A DNA stretch of 64,000 nucleotides from Gemmataceae bacterium (GCA_022616435.1 JAKEET010000045.1:160372-224371), one strand, 5' to 3'. Positions 17,739 to 26,643 are shown, numbered from the stretch's first letter. Numbers and translations: made by a program. The notes: generated by a model from the letters alone, not told the origin.

Positions 17739-18941
17739 ATGAACAATACGCCGCCTCGATCCGCGCTCGAGGAACGGGTGCGCCGGCTGCTGACGCCGCC
17801 CGGGTTCTTCGTCGGCTTGGTGGCGGGCTTCGTCGCCTGCTGCGTCGCAGGCCGCAAGGCGCCGACGCTGCTGCCGATCGAGGATTTCCAGCGGTTTCAT
17901 CGCTTCCTCAATCCCGAAGGCCTCTATTACGCGACCGCCCTCCAGGTGCGGGCGCTGGCGCGGCGCGAGCTGCCATGCGACAAGATCGGCGTCATCATCG
18001 GCGGCAGCTCGGTGATGCAGGGCGTCGGCCAGAGGGCCCATGCGGCGTGGACCATCCGGCTGCAACAAGAGCTGGGGGACGAGTTCCGGGTCGTGAACCT
18101 GGCCATGCGCGGAGGCGCCCCGAACGAGCACGGCCAGATCGCCGCCGAGATGATGTGCCGCGACGGCCGCAAGATCGTCCACGTATGCGACGTGTTTCTG
18201 CACACGTTCGCGGACGCGCCTGACGGCAACCGCGATGTCTATCGCTATTTCTTCCACGACGCGCGGGCGCGAGGCCTGCTGTTGCCATTGCCCGAGCGCG
18301 ACCGGACCATGGCGGCGCTGGCGCACGAACGCCGCGACGATGCCCGGTTCGACGAGTTGCGGATTCAGACCCGGGCCAACCGCTGGCTGTCGTTCAACGA
18401 CCTCTGGCATGTGATCGGTTACGAGCATGCGTTCACGGTGTGGCACCCCTTCGCGCGCAAACATCCATGGCGGGCCCGCAAAGCGTGGCGCGAACCGCCG
18501 CTGAACCGCAAGCCATTTTTGAAAATTCGAGAGAAGGGGCTGGTCGCGGTCGCCCAGCAGGGAACGCCTTACGATCGCGAGGACCTGGAGCGCCTGCGAG
18601 CTCAGGTGCTGCAATCGGTTCCCGAGGTCCTGCGGCCGCGGACCCTGGCGGTGGTCAATCGCTTGAACCCCGAGTTCTTGCAGGTGGTGGACCAGGATAC
18701 ACCCGGGTTTCTGGAAGGCTACGACCGTAAGGTTCAGGACGCACTCGCTTACCTGCGGGCGGCCGGTCTGCACGCGGTGGAAGGCTGCGTCTCGCTGCAA
18801 GCCGCGGACTTCCTGGACTACGGTCACCTGGTTGCCAGCGGCGGCAACAAGCTGGCGGTCGAGCTGGCGCCGCACATCCGCGCCCTGGCGGACGAGCTCG
18901 GTTATCTCGAACGGAAGACGGCGCGGCGAAAGAGGGACTGA
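17739..18941 (+). CDS. SGNH-fold acyltransferase-like protein, partner of MBOAT
   Basis: A 400-residue protein with one N-terminal membrane segment (about 22-42, PPGFFVGLVAGFVACCVAG). SGNH-type blocks are recognisable: IGVIIGGSSVMQGVGQ (nucleophile Ser region), NLAMRGGAPNEHGQ and, near the C-terminus, DFLDYGHLVASGGNKLA, where Asp and His fit the catalytic pair. Such proteins (AlgJ/AlgX/DltD-like) act with an MBOAT channel to O-acylate an exported polymer. The MBOAT gene starts 65 bases downstream. The catalytic assignment is inference; sequence outside the blocks is not familiar. Confidence 0.75.
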   Translation: MNNTPPRSALEERVRRLLTPPGFFVGLVAGFVACCVAGRKAPTLLPIEDFQRFHRFLNPEGLYYATALQVRALARRELPCDKIGVIIGGSSVMQGVGQRAHAAWTIRLQQELGDEFRVVNLAMRGGAPNEHGQIAAEMMCRDGRKIVHVCDVFLHTFADAPDGNRDVYRYFFHDARARGLLLPLPERDRTMAALAHERRDDARFDELRIQTRANRWLSFNDLWHVIGYEHAFTVWHPFARKHPWRARKAWREPPLNRKPFLKIREKGLVAVAQQGTPYDREDLERLRAQVLQSVPEVLRPRTLAVVNRLNPEFLQVVDQDTPGFLEGYDRKVQDALAYLRAAGLHAVEGCVSLQAADFLDYGHLVASGGNKLAVELAPHIRALADELGYLERKTARRKRD

Positions 18942-19005
18942 CCCCTTGGACGCGACCCGCCCTTAGACGCGACCCGGATGGATTCGAACGCCTGGGATCA
19001 CGGAC

Positions 19006-20202
19006 ATGATTTTTCTGTCGTACTGGTTTGTCGCGTTCGTGGCGTGCTTCCTGCCGGTGTACTGGTTGCCCTGGCCGCCGGCCGTGCGGAAGTGGCTGCT
19101 GCTCGGCGCCAGCGTCGTCTTCCACGGCCATTTCGCCGGCCCGGCCGGCGTCGTGCCGATCGTCGCGCTCGGCATCCTGACTTACGTCGCCGGGCTGCTG
19201 CGCAGCAAGTTCTGGTGCGTGGTCGGCATCGTCGCCAGCGTGGCCGCGCTCGTCTTCTACAAGTACCTGCGCTTCCTGTGCGAAAGCCTGCTCGGCGCCG
19301 TCGTGCCGGCCTGGGGCGAGGCCGCCTGGTCCTCGGCCCAGGATTGGCTCCCCGGGGCGCCGCCCCTGGCCATCAGTTTCTTCGCCTTCGAGTTCATTCA
19401 TTACCTGATCGAAGTCTATCGCGGTCACGAGCCGATCCGCTCGAAGGTCGATTTCGCCTTGTTCGCGATCTTCTGGCCGTCGATCGTCGCCGGACCGGTG
19501 AAGCGCTACGCCCAGTTCATCCCGGAGCTGGAGCTGGGGGCAAAGAGCGTGCGCGGCGACGATGTGATGATCGGCTTCCTCCGGCTGGCCATGGGGTTGG
19601 TCAAGAAATTCGCGGCGGACAACCTGACGGCGTGGATCAGCTTCCACGACGACCACTACGCGTCGCTGCCGATGAGCATGCGCTGGCTGATCTTTGTCGG
19701 CATCGCGTTGCGCATCGTGCTCGACTTCAGCGGCTACAGCGACATGGCGATCGGCTTCGCGCGGATGATGGGGATGCGGCTGCCGGAGAACTTCTGGTTC
19801 CCGTACCTGGCGCGCAGCCCTGCCGATTTCTGGCGGCGCTGGCACATCTCGCTGAGCAGCTGGATTCGCGACTACATCTACATCCCGCTCGGCGGCAACC
19901 GCATGGGCCCGGTGCGCAGGGTCGTCAACGGCATCGCGGCGTTCACGCTGTGCGGGCTGTGGCACGGGGCCGCGTGGAATTTCATCGTCTGGGGCCTGTA
20001 TCATGGAGCGGGTTTGGCGATCACCGCCAGCATCCCGGCGCTATTGGGCCGCACCGGCGCGCGCCTGGAAACCGGCATGCAGCGGCTCTGGCCGGTCGCC
20101 TGGGCCTTGACCATGCTGTTTGTCGGCGTCGGCTGGCTGCTGTTCTTCTATCCGTTGCCGCAAGCGTTGACGATGCTGCGGCTGCTGGTGGCTCGCTCAT
20201 GA
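19006..20202 (+). CDS. MBOAT family O-acyltransferase (AlgI-like)
   Basis: A 398-residue polytopic membrane protein. Family signatures: SFFAFEFIHYLIEVYRG, WPSIVAGPVKRY, DFSGYSDMAIGFARMMG, FWRRWHISLSSWIRDYIYIP with LGGNR, and GLWHGAAWNFIVWGLYHG with the catalytic His. These match AlgI/PatA-type transferases that carry acyl groups across the membrane for O-acetylation of alginate, peptidoglycan or other glycans. The length is a little short of AlgI. It forms a two-gene unit with the SGNH-like gene upstream; no alginate synthesis genes are in view, so the polymer is unknown. Convergent with the KDG kinase gene, with 3 bases between them. Confidence 0.93.
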   Translation: MIFLSYWFVAFVACFLPVYWLPWPPAVRKWLLLGASVVFHGHFAGPAGVVPIVALGILTYVAGLLRSKFWCVVGIVASVAALVFYKYLRFLCESLLGAVVPAWGEAAWSSAQDWLPGAPPLAISFFAFEFIHYLIEVYRGHEPIRSKVDFALFAIFWPSIVAGPVKRYAQFIPELELGAKSVRGDDVMIGFLRLAMGLVKKFAADNLTAWISFHDDHYASLPMSMRWLIFVGIALRIVLDFSGYSDMAIGFARMMGMRLPENFWFPYLARSPADFWRRWHISLSSWIRDYIYIPLGGNRMGPVRRVVNGIAAFTLCGLWHGAAWNFIVWGLYHGAGLAITASIPALLGRTGARLETGMQRLWPVAWALTMLFVGVGWLLFFYPLPQALTMLRLLVARS

Positions 20203-20205
20203 GGG

Positions 20206-21192
20206 CTAACGGCTGATCCGCAACCCGCCGCCCTTCAGCATCCCCTCAACCTCTTCACGCGTGATCCAGTTGAAATCGCCCGGGATCGTGTGCTTCAAGG
20301 CGCTGGCGGCGACACCCCAGTCGAGACCCTTCTGCAAATCGCCGTCGAGCAGGCCGTGGATCAGCCCGGCCGCGAACGAATCCCCCGCGCCCAGCCGGTC
20401 GACGATCTCGACCTCGTAGGCCCGTGTTCGCAGCACCCGCTCGTCGTGATAGGCAATGGCCGTCCAGCTGTTCTTCCACACGAGCGGGTTCTCGCGCACG
20501 GTGATCGCGACCGTCGTCAGCGCGAACCGCTTCGCGGTCAGCGCCGCCGCTTCCTCGTAGTCCTTCCCCTTGATGCTGAACACGCGCTCGATGTCCTCTT
20601 CCGTCGTGATCAGCACGTCGCAGAACTGCATCAGCTCGGACATGCACCGGCCGGCCTCCTCCTGGCTCCACAGCTTGGCGCGGTAGTTGAGGTCGATGCT
20701 TGCCGGCACGCCGGCCGCGTCGGCTGCTTGCAGGGCCTCCTTCGTGACCGCCGCGGCGTCCGGGCTGAGGCCGGGCGTGATGCCGGTGACGTGGAACCAG
20801 TTCACGCCCGTCATCAGCTTCGCCCACGGGATCATGCCGGGCTTGATGTGGGCGATGGCGGCGTCCCTGCGATCGTAGAGCACGCTGCTGGCCCGCGGCG
20901 CCGCGCCGAATTCGAGGAAATACAGGCCGACCCGGTTGTCGTTGGTCCACAGCACGTGCTCCGTGGACACGCCGGCCTCGCGGGCATGGTTGGCGATCAG
21001 CCGGCCCAGCGGGTTGTTGGTCAGCCGCGACACCCACGCGGCCGAGCGGCCCAGCCGCGCCAGCCCGACGGCGGTGTTCAGCTCCGCGCCGCCCACCTGC
21101 ACGTCCAGGCTGCGCGCTTGTTCCAGCCGGCGAAAGTTCGGCGGACTCAGACGGATCATCGCTTCGCCGAAGGTGACGACGTCGTGTGGCAT
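20206..21192 (-). CDS. kdgK: 2-dehydro-3-deoxygluconate kinase (PfkB family)
   Basis: A 328-residue PfkB-family sugar kinase phosphorylating 2-keto-3-deoxygluconate, a step in uronate and pectin breakdown and in the Entner-Doudoroff branch. N-terminal VVTFGEAMIRLSPP and GGAELNTAVGLARLG are typical of KDG kinase, and the second PfkB signature DRLGAGDSFAAG holds the catalytic Asp271. SIDLNYRAKLW also matches this branch. Fructokinase or another PfkB activity is the alternative. The promoter region upstream carries family C repeats. No KDPG aldolase gene is adjacent; the neighbours are an aminotransferase and an M81 peptidase on the other strand. Confidence 0.88.
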   Translation of the reverse strand: MPHDVVTFGEAMIRLSPPNFRRLEQARSLDVQVGGAELNTAVGLARLGRSAAWVSRLTNNPLGRLIANHAREAGVSTEHVLWTNDNRVGLYFLEFGAAPRASSVLYDRRDAAIAHIKPGMIPWAKLMTGVNWFHVTGITPGLSPDAAAVTKEALQAADAAGVPASIDLNYRAKLWSQEEAGRCMSELMQFCDVLITTEEDIERVFSIKGKDYEEAAALTAKRFALTTVAITVRENPLVWKNSWTAIAYHDERVLRTRAYEVEIVDRLGAGDSFAAGLIHGLLDGDLQKGLDWGVAASALKHTIPGDFNWITREEVEGMLKGGGLRISR

Positions 21193-21203
21193 GATCGTTT
21201 CCT

Positions 21204-21327
21204 CAGGGTCAGGAGTCAGGAGTTCAGCAGTCAGGAATCAGGAATCAGCGGCGGGAGTCAAGAGCCAGGCAGCCGCTCCGACGCCTCCCTGATCGTGCCC
21301 CCTGCCTCCTGACCCCTGACTCCTGAA
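21204..21327. repeat. family C repeats (TCAGGAGTCAGG type), inverted pair
   Basis: Degenerate tandem units of about 7 bases (GTCAGGAGTCAGG at 21208-21220, then further copies to 21248) face an inverted block CCTGACCCCTGAC at 21309-21321. The two arms match at 12 of 13 positions. The block fills the divergent promoter region between kdgK and the aminotransferase. Related copies are at 27137 and inside the gene at 49685. Confidence 0.75.
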
Positions 21328-21339
21328 TACAATCGCCCC

Positions 21340-22653
21340 ATGGAGCGCACCATCGAGCACTTTCGACGGGCATGCCAATCCTTGGCCGGCGGCGTCACCT
21401 CCTCCACGCGCGTCAACAAGGCCCTTGGCCATCCTCTGTACTTCGACCGCGGCGACGGCTGCCGGGTGTGGGACCTCGACGGCACGGAGTATCTCGACCT
21501 GTGCTGCAGCCACGGCGCCACCCTCCTGGGCCACGGCGAGCGCCGCGTCCGCCGCGCGGTCGAGGCGGCCATCGAGCGCGGGGCGCCGTGCTCCTACGAA
21601 AACGAGCAGCACGCCGAGCTGGCCGAGCTCTTGTGCGAAACCGTCCCGTGCCTGGAACGGGTCCGCTTCACCGGGTCCGGCACCGAGGCGACGCTCCATT
21701 GCCTGCGCCTGGCCCGGGCGTTCACGGGGCGGTCGAAGATCCTCAAATTCGAAGGCAATTTCCACGGCTACCACGATCAGGTCATGTACGCCATCGGCAC
21801 GCCGGCCGACCAGCTCGGCCCGGAGACGCAGCCGACACGTTTTCCCGGCTCGACCGGCATGCCGCCGGTGCTGGGCGAGCTGCTCGTCATCGTCCCGTAC
21901 AACCGGCCCGATCTGCTCGAAGCCGCGTTTCGACGCCACGGCCACGAGCTGGCGGCCGTGATCGGCGAGCCGGTGTATTACAACGCGGGCTGCATCCTGC
22001 CGACGCCCGACTTCCTGGACGCGCTCCGGCGGTTGACGCGTGAGCACGGCGTGCTCTTGATCTTCGACGAGGTGCTCAGCGCGTTTCGCATGGCGCCGGG
22101 CGGCGCGCAACAATACCTGGGTGTCACCCCCGATCTGTGCACGCTCGGCAAGGCGGTCGGCGGCGGCTACCCGCTCAGCGTGTTCGGCGGCGGCAAGGAC
22201 ATCATGGATCGCTTGATGCCGACGGGAGATTGCCAGCACTCCGGGACGTACAACGGTCATCCGACGGCCGTCGCCGCGGCGCTGGCCGCGGTCCGGGCCT
22301 ATCGCGAGCCCGGCTTCTACGAGCACATTCACGCGGTGGCGCAGAAGCTGTACGATGGGTTGAACGGACTGTTCCAGCAGCACCGCGTCGCCGCGCAGGT
22401 GCAAGGGCTCGGCGCCCGGTTCGGCATCTACTTCGGACTGGTCGAGGCGCCGCGCAACTACCGCGACGCTGTCCTGCATCAGCGCGAACAGATGCTGCGC
22501 TTCATCAAGGCGGCGATCAACCACGGCGTCTACTTCCACGATTACGGCGGCGCCGCGTGTCACCACGGTTTCTGCGCCGCCATGACGCTCGCCGATGCGG
22601 ACGAAGCGCTGCGCCGCCTCGACCGCGCCATCGGCGCCATGCAACGCGAATAG
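21340..22653 (+). CDS. class III aminotransferase, glutamate-1-semialdehyde aminomutase-like
   Basis: A 437-residue PLP enzyme. The N-terminus SLAGGVTSSTRVNKALGHPL, the cofactor region FTGSGTEATLHCLRLARAFTG, FEGNFHGYHD, the Asp of LLIFDEVLSAFR and the Schiff-base Lys271 in TLGKAVGGGYPLS are all of the HemL type. Such genes near sugar kinases and peptidases usually belong to the HemL-like branch of unknown substrate rather than haem synthesis. The gene is followed 59 bases later by an M81 peptidase on the same strand, probably one operon. I would not call it hemL without a tree. Confidence 0.87.
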   Translation: MERTIEHFRRACQSLAGGVTSSTRVNKALGHPLYFDRGDGCRVWDLDGTEYLDLCCSHGATLLGHGERRVRRAVEAAIERGAPCSYENEQHAELAELLCETVPCLERVRFTGSGTEATLHCLRLARAFTGRSKILKFEGNFHGYHDQVMYAIGTPADQLGPETQPTRFPGSTGMPPVLGELLVIVPYNRPDLLEAAFRRHGHELAAVIGEPVYYNAGCILPTPDFLDALRRLTREHGVLLIFDEVLSAFRMAPGGAQQYLGVTPDLCTLGKAVGGGYPLSVFGGGKDIMDRLMPTGDCQHSGTYNGHPTAVAAALAAVRAYREPGFYEHIHAVAQKLYDGLNGLFQQHRVAAQVQGLGARFGIYFGLVEAPRNYRDAVLHQREQMLRFIKAAINHGVYFHDYGGAACHHGFCAAMTLADADEALRRLDRAIGAMQRE

Positions 22654-22680
22654 CTTGCGGCTTGCCGTTTCGCGCTCGCT
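22653..22680. repeat. family B repeat, degenerate copy after a stop codon
   Basis: GCTTGCGGCTTGCCGTTTCG and the next eight bases begin on the last base of the aminotransferase stop codon. It resembles one arm of the inverted repeat at 53344-53393. Confidence 0.6.
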
Positions 22681-22712
22681 TGCCCTTTCAAAACATCCAG
22701 GGAGCTTCCCAG

Positions 22713-24218
22713 GTGCGCATCGCCATCGGTCAGCTCTGGCAGGAAACCAACACGCTGAACCCGCTGCCGACCACGCGCGCCGACTTCGAACCGCTCGGGA
22801 TCTACTTCGGCGACGAGCTGCTGACCAAACTTGCGGACGTCAACGAACCCGGCGGATTCATCCAGAGCGTGCGGCAATGGCCAGAGAACCCGGAGCTCGC
22901 CGGCCTGGCGCGGTTCGCCGCCTGGCCGAGCGGCCCGGTGACGCCCGACACGATCGCGGAACTGCTGACCTCGATACTCGATCGCTTGCGCACAGCGCTG
23001 CCGGTGGATGCCGTCTATCTCGCGCTCCATGGCGCCATGGTCGCGGAGGGTATGCCGGACGTGGAAGGCGAGCTGTTGCGGCAGGTGCGCGCGCTGGTGG
23101 GGCCGAGGATGCCCGTGGTCGCGTCGCTCGACCTGCACACCAACGTCACCCGGCAGATGGTCGAGCAAGCCAGCGCGCTGGTCCTGTACCACACAGCGCC
23201 GCACATCGACGTGTGCGAGACCGGGCAGCGGGCAGCGGCGGCGCTGCGGCACATCTTGATCGACAGGGCCGTCGTCGTGACCGCGTTCCAGAAACTGCCC
23301 CTCGTCGCGCCCGCTGAACGCGCCAACACCCAGGACCCGGCGAGCGTCAGCTTCAAGTTTCGCGAATGCCTGCAACGGGCGGAAGCCGATCCGGACATCC
23401 TGTGCGCCGGCCTCGCCACCGTGCAGCCGTGGCTCGAAATTCCCGAGCTGGGCTCGGCGGTGATCGTCACGTCAACCTACGCGCCCAAAGCGCTGCGCTT
23501 GTGCCGCGACCTGGCCGAGCAGCTCTGGCAACAGCGGCGTGGCTACCTGCCGGAACTGACCGACCTGCCCGATGCGGTGCGCCTGGCCCACGCGGAACCG
23601 GACGGCCTGGTCGTGCTCGGCGACGCGGCCGACTCGACCAACTCCGGCAGCACCGGCGAATGCACCGCCATCGTGAGCGAATTGACCAGGTACGATTGGC
23701 CGCGGCCGGCGCTGACGACCATGGTCGCGCCCTACGCCGTCGAGGAAGCGCAGCGGCAAGGCGTCGGCGCCCGCTACACGGCGGACCTGGGCGGCGTGCG
23801 CGACCGCCGCTTCTCGACGCCGATCCGGCTCGACGTCGAAGTCGCCAACCTGTTCGACGCCAGGTTCACGCTCACCGGCCACATCGGCAAGAACATGCCG
23901 ATCGACATGGGCCCGGCCGCGGTGCTCAAGCACGGCAACGTCCATCTGCTGGTCACGACGCGCTCCGGCCCGCACTTCGCCCCGGATTTCTTTCGCACGG
24001 CCGGGCTCGATCCGTTCGCCGCCCAGGTCCTCACCGCCAAGAGTCCGTGCGGGTTTCGCGCGGCGTATCAGGATCACGCGAAGAAGATCTACATGGTCCG
24101 CTCGCCGGGCTGCGCCCCTTCCGATTTCTGGAATCATCCGTACTTGAACATTCCGCGGCCGCTCTGGCCCTGGGATGAAATCGACGCCTGGGCGCCGGAA
24201 CCTGTTTTGATCGCGTGA
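22713..24218 (+). CDS. M81 family metallopeptidase (MlrC/microcystinase C-like)
   Basis: A 501-residue protein with the MlrC N-terminal domain (about 1-290) and C-terminal domain (about 300-500). Start GTG 22713 gives MRIAIGQLWQETNTLNPLPT, the standard N-terminus, with AGGGAG 8 bases upstream. Metal-region motifs are VASLDLHTNVTRQM and VLYHTAPHIDVCETGQRAA. The C-terminal domain contains LGDAADSTNSGSTGECTA (family: GD-x2-D-x2-SGG-x-GD). MlrC hydrolyses linear microcystin peptides in sphingomonads, but most members act on unknown substrates. It probably forms an operon with the aminotransferase. Confidence 0.9.
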   Translation: MRIAIGQLWQETNTLNPLPTTRADFEPLGIYFGDELLTKLADVNEPGGFIQSVRQWPENPELAGLARFAAWPSGPVTPDTIAELLTSILDRLRTALPVDAVYLALHGAMVAEGMPDVEGELLRQVRALVGPRMPVVASLDLHTNVTRQMVEQASALVLYHTAPHIDVCETGQRAAAALRHILIDRAVVVTAFQKLPLVAPAERANTQDPASVSFKFRECLQRAEADPDILCAGLATVQPWLEIPELGSAVIVTSTYAPKALRLCRDLAEQLWQQRRGYLPELTDLPDAVRLAHAEPDGLVVLGDAADSTNSGSTGECTAIVSELTRYDWPRPALTTMVAPYAVEEAQRQGVGARYTADLGGVRDRRFSTPIRLDVEVANLFDARFTLTGHIGKNMPIDMGPAAVLKHGNVHLLVTTRSGPHFAPDFFRTAGLDPFAAQVLTAKSPCGFRAAYQDHAKKIYMVRSPGCAPSDFWNHPYLNIPRPLWPWDEIDAWAPEPVLIA

Positions 24219-24234
24219 CAACCGCCGTTATAAT
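24207..24234 (+). promoter_or_regulatory. sigma-70-like promoter for the zinc-ribbon gene
   Basis: TTGATC (24207-24212), 16 bases, then TATAAT (24229-24234). It overlaps the last codons of the M81 gene and lies 47 bases before ATG 24281. Confidence 0.55.
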
Positions 24235-24280
24235 AGATTCCTGAGCCGCATGTCCGTGTCGCGCCGATGGGTCCATCCGC

Positions 24281-25987
24281 ATGTCCATTCGTTTCAAGTG
24301 CCCGCACTGCAAGAAGCCGCTCGCGGTGAAGGACAACCTCGCCGGCAAGCGCGCCGCCTGCCCGGCCTGCAAGAAACCGATCTTGATCCCAGCGCCGATC
24401 GCCGCGCCCGTGGACGTCGAAGCGCTGGCGGCGGCGGCGCTGGCCGACCCCGTTGAAGCGCCCAAGGACGACGCGGCCAAGCCCATCGAATTCAACTGCG
24501 TGTACTGCGACGAGCCGGTGACGGCTGCCCCCGACATGGCCGGCAAGCAGATGCCGTGTCCGTCGTGCCGGCAGATTCTCAAGGTGCCGCTGCCGCAAGC
24601 AGACAAGCCGAAAGACTGGCGCGGTATGGACAAGAAAGGCCCCGTGGGCGCCCTCATCAATCTGCCGGAGCAGCTCGACGGCGCCTGGGGCACGGAAGTG
24701 CAAGGCCGGGTCAACCGCGAGTCGCTCGAAGACGCCGGCGCGGTCGAAATCCTGGTGGAGCCGGTCGGCGTCGCCGGCTGGATCCGGCGCGGGCTGTGGG
24801 CGGCCGCGGCGGTCGGTTTCATCACGCTGCTGACCATCGGCATCAGCCGCAACAAGGAACGCGTCAAGGAAAAGGCGACGTTCGAGGGCTTCTGGAAGTA
24901 CGTCGAAGGAATAGATCCGAAGAAGAAACCGCATCCGGCCCTTCTTGCCGAGGCGGAGCGTCTGGAAGGCGAATTGCTGCTGCTGGCGCAGGGCAAGGGC
25001 GAGGAGGCGAGGAAGAAGTTTGCCTCGGCCCGGGCGACGAGCGGCGCCAAGGACACCGATATCGATCGTGATTTCTTTCTCGTCGACCTGGCGCGAAGCC
25101 AGATCGATCTGGGGATGGAGAACGAGGATCAGTATCGCGCCAAGTCCCGCGTTGAGTGGGGCACGGTCATTACCGAGGTCAAGCGCACGCTCGACAACAT
25201 CAAGAATCCTGAGGTCAAGGTGATCGCCATCCGCGAGCTGGCCAGCGACTTGATCGCGCGCAATCAAGCCGACACCGCGGTCAGCCTGGCGTCGGGCCAG
25301 TTCAATCCCGGCGCCGCGAAAAAGGGGCAGCCCGCGCCGATGTCGTCACAGTTGACGGCGCTGCTCTTCGCCAGCGACAAGACGCCGCCCCTGAAACTGC
25401 CCGATCGCGCCAACCCCCTGCCAACCGACCTGGCCGCGCGCATCGGATATGCCGAGGGACGTGCGCGCAAGGGCGATCTGGAAGGCGCCGGCGAACTCGT
25501 CAGACGCAAGGGTGCGGTGAAGTTGCACGACCTTGAGGCGGCGACCAGCGTGGCGGCCGTCCTGCTGTGCAACGCGGACGACAAGGCCGCGGCAACGAAG
25601 GCGGCGCCATTCGTCGCCGACGCCATGAAGATCCACGGCGGCCAGAGCTACCCCGCCTGGCACACCCTGCAACTGTGCCGGGCCGCGTTTCGCATTCCCG
25701 ATCAAGCGGCCACCGCCAAGGAATACGGCCTCAAGCTGCCGGGCAACTTCAAGCGCCGCGCCCAGCTGGAATGGATTTACGCCCAGCTCGAACGCGACGA
25801 CGGCAAGGTGTCGATGGACCTGGTCAAGGACTTCCCCGACCCCGGCGGCGCGGCCCGGACCCTCGCCTGGATCGCCCTGGCACGCCACCTCGGCGACGCT
25901 TGCGAAAGGCCGTCCGCCGACGGCGACGACGCGGAACATCGCGAGTTCGTCAAGATCGGGCAACTCGTCGGCAAGCGTCGGAAGTGA
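24281..25987 (+). CDS. membrane protein with two N-terminal zinc ribbons
   Basis: A 568-residue protein of unknown role. The first ribbon (residues 7-30) reads CPHCKKPLAVKDNLAGK then CPACKKP; the second (about 72-97) reads CVYCDEPVTAAPDMAGK then CPSCRQI. A membrane segment lies at about 167-187 (IRRGLWAAAAVGFITLLTIG). The long C-terminal part (about 200-568) is helical and charged, with TPR-like spacing but no clear repeat. The ribbons would face the cytoplasm and the large domain the other side. It is the biggest of the ribbon proteins here and has its own promoter. Confidence 0.8.
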   Translation: MSIRFKCPHCKKPLAVKDNLAGKRAACPACKKPILIPAPIAAPVDVEALAAAALADPVEAPKDDAAKPIEFNCVYCDEPVTAAPDMAGKQMPCPSCRQILKVPLPQADKPKDWRGMDKKGPVGALINLPEQLDGAWGTEVQGRVNRESLEDAGAVEILVEPVGVAGWIRRGLWAAAAVGFITLLTIGISRNKERVKEKATFEGFWKYVEGIDPKKKPHPALLAEAERLEGELLLLAQGKGEEARKKFASARATSGAKDTDIDRDFFLVDLARSQIDLGMENEDQYRAKSRVEWGTVITEVKRTLDNIKNPEVKVIAIRELASDLIARNQADTAVSLASGQFNPGAAKKGQPAPMSSQLTALLFASDKTPPLKLPDRANPLPTDLAARIGYAEGRARKGDLEGAGELVRRKGAVKLHDLEAATSVAAVLLCNADDKAAATKAAPFVADAMKIHGGQSYPAWHTLQLCRAAFRIPDQAATAKEYGLKLPGNFKRRAQLEWIYAQLERDDGKVSMDLVKDFPDPGGAARTLAWIALARHLGDACERPSADGDDAEHREFVKIGQLVGKRRK

Positions 25988-25999
25988 TTCCTAAGGCGC

Positions 26000-26566
26000 T
26001 CATCTGGCCAACGCTTCCCGCAGCCGCTGAATCTGCTCGGCCATCGCCCGCGGCGGCTTCGGCGTCTTCTGGCCCAGCCGGCCTTCCACTTTCAGCCAGA
26101 TCACCACCGGACCGGGGCCGCTCAGGGCCGCGGCGGCCCCGGTGTGCCAGGCCTCGAGCGTGTCAAAGGCATGGACCCGGCCGATGCCTGCCGCCCGCGC
26201 CACGGCGGCGAAATCGACGCGCCCCGAGCCGGCGGTCCGCTGGCCGCCGGTCACCTCGTACAGGCCGTTGTCGACGATGATCAGGTAGACGTTCGCCGGA
26301 TGGGCGGCGAGCGTGGCCAGGCTGCCCAGGTTCATGAGCATGCCGCCGTCGCCGTTGACGATGATGACGCCGCGGCCGGGATGCGCCAGCGCCAGGCCGA
26401 GCCCCAGCCCCGGCGCGTGGCCCATCGCCGACGGCATGTAGGCGAAATCGAGCGGCGAGTCCGACAGCTCCGGCCAGAGGCCGACCGCCGACATCGTGGT
26501 GACGACGACGTGGTCGCCGCGATGCTGGGCCAGCGTTGCCAGCGCCTGCCGTTGTGTCATCGGCAT
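26000..26566 (-). CDS. ThDP-dependent decarboxylase, beta (pyrophosphate-binding) subunit
   Basis: A 188-residue protein equal to the C-terminal ThDP domain of decarboxylases. It holds the diphosphate/Mg motif GDGGMLMNLGSLATLAAHP then VYLIIVDN and the GHAPGLGLGLALAHPG approach. A split enzyme of this size is seen in sulfopyruvate decarboxylase (ComE) and related phosphonopyruvate-type decarboxylases. The alpha subunit is encoded upstream on the same strand, 77 bases away. CGGAG precedes the ATG. The substrate is unknown; neither coenzyme M nor phosphonate genes are adjacent. Both chains would be needed for an active site. Confidence 0.85.
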   Translation of the reverse strand: MPMTQRQALATLAQHRGDHVVVTTMSAVGLWPELSDSPLDFAYMPSAMGHAPGLGLGLALAHPGRGVIIVNGDGGMLMNLGSLATLAAHPANVYLIIVDNGLYEVTGGQRTAGSGRVDFAAVARAAGIGRVHAFDTLEAWHTGAAAALSGPGPVVIWLKVEGRLGQKTPKPPRAMAEQIQRLREALAR

Positions 26567-26609
26567 GTCGCTACTCCGTGATGCGTTACTCCGGGCCGGA
26601 AGTCCTCAG

Positions 26610-26635
26610 CATGCCCACGCAAGGCCGTGGGCATG
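26610..26635. repeat. 10-bp palindrome between the two decarboxylase genes
   Basis: CATGCCCACG (26610-26619) and CGTGGGCATG (26626-26635) flank a 6-base loop. In the transcript this is a strong hairpin between the alpha and beta genes. It could be a dispersed repeat, an RNA-processing site or a translation regulator. Confidence 0.65.
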
Positions 26636-26643
26636 GCACCCCG

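Noticed and set aside
21204..21327. Possible CRISPR array because of short repeated units
   Set aside because: Units are about 7 bases, degenerate and contiguous; there are no regular spacers and no cas genes.
21340..22653. Naming the aminotransferase hemL
   Set aside because: The family signatures fit, but the neighbourhood is catabolic and HemL-like paralogues are common; a tree would be needed.
26610..26635. Terminator between the two decarboxylase genes
   Set aside because: The hairpin is strong but has no T run, and the two genes encode chains of one enzyme, so readthrough is expected.
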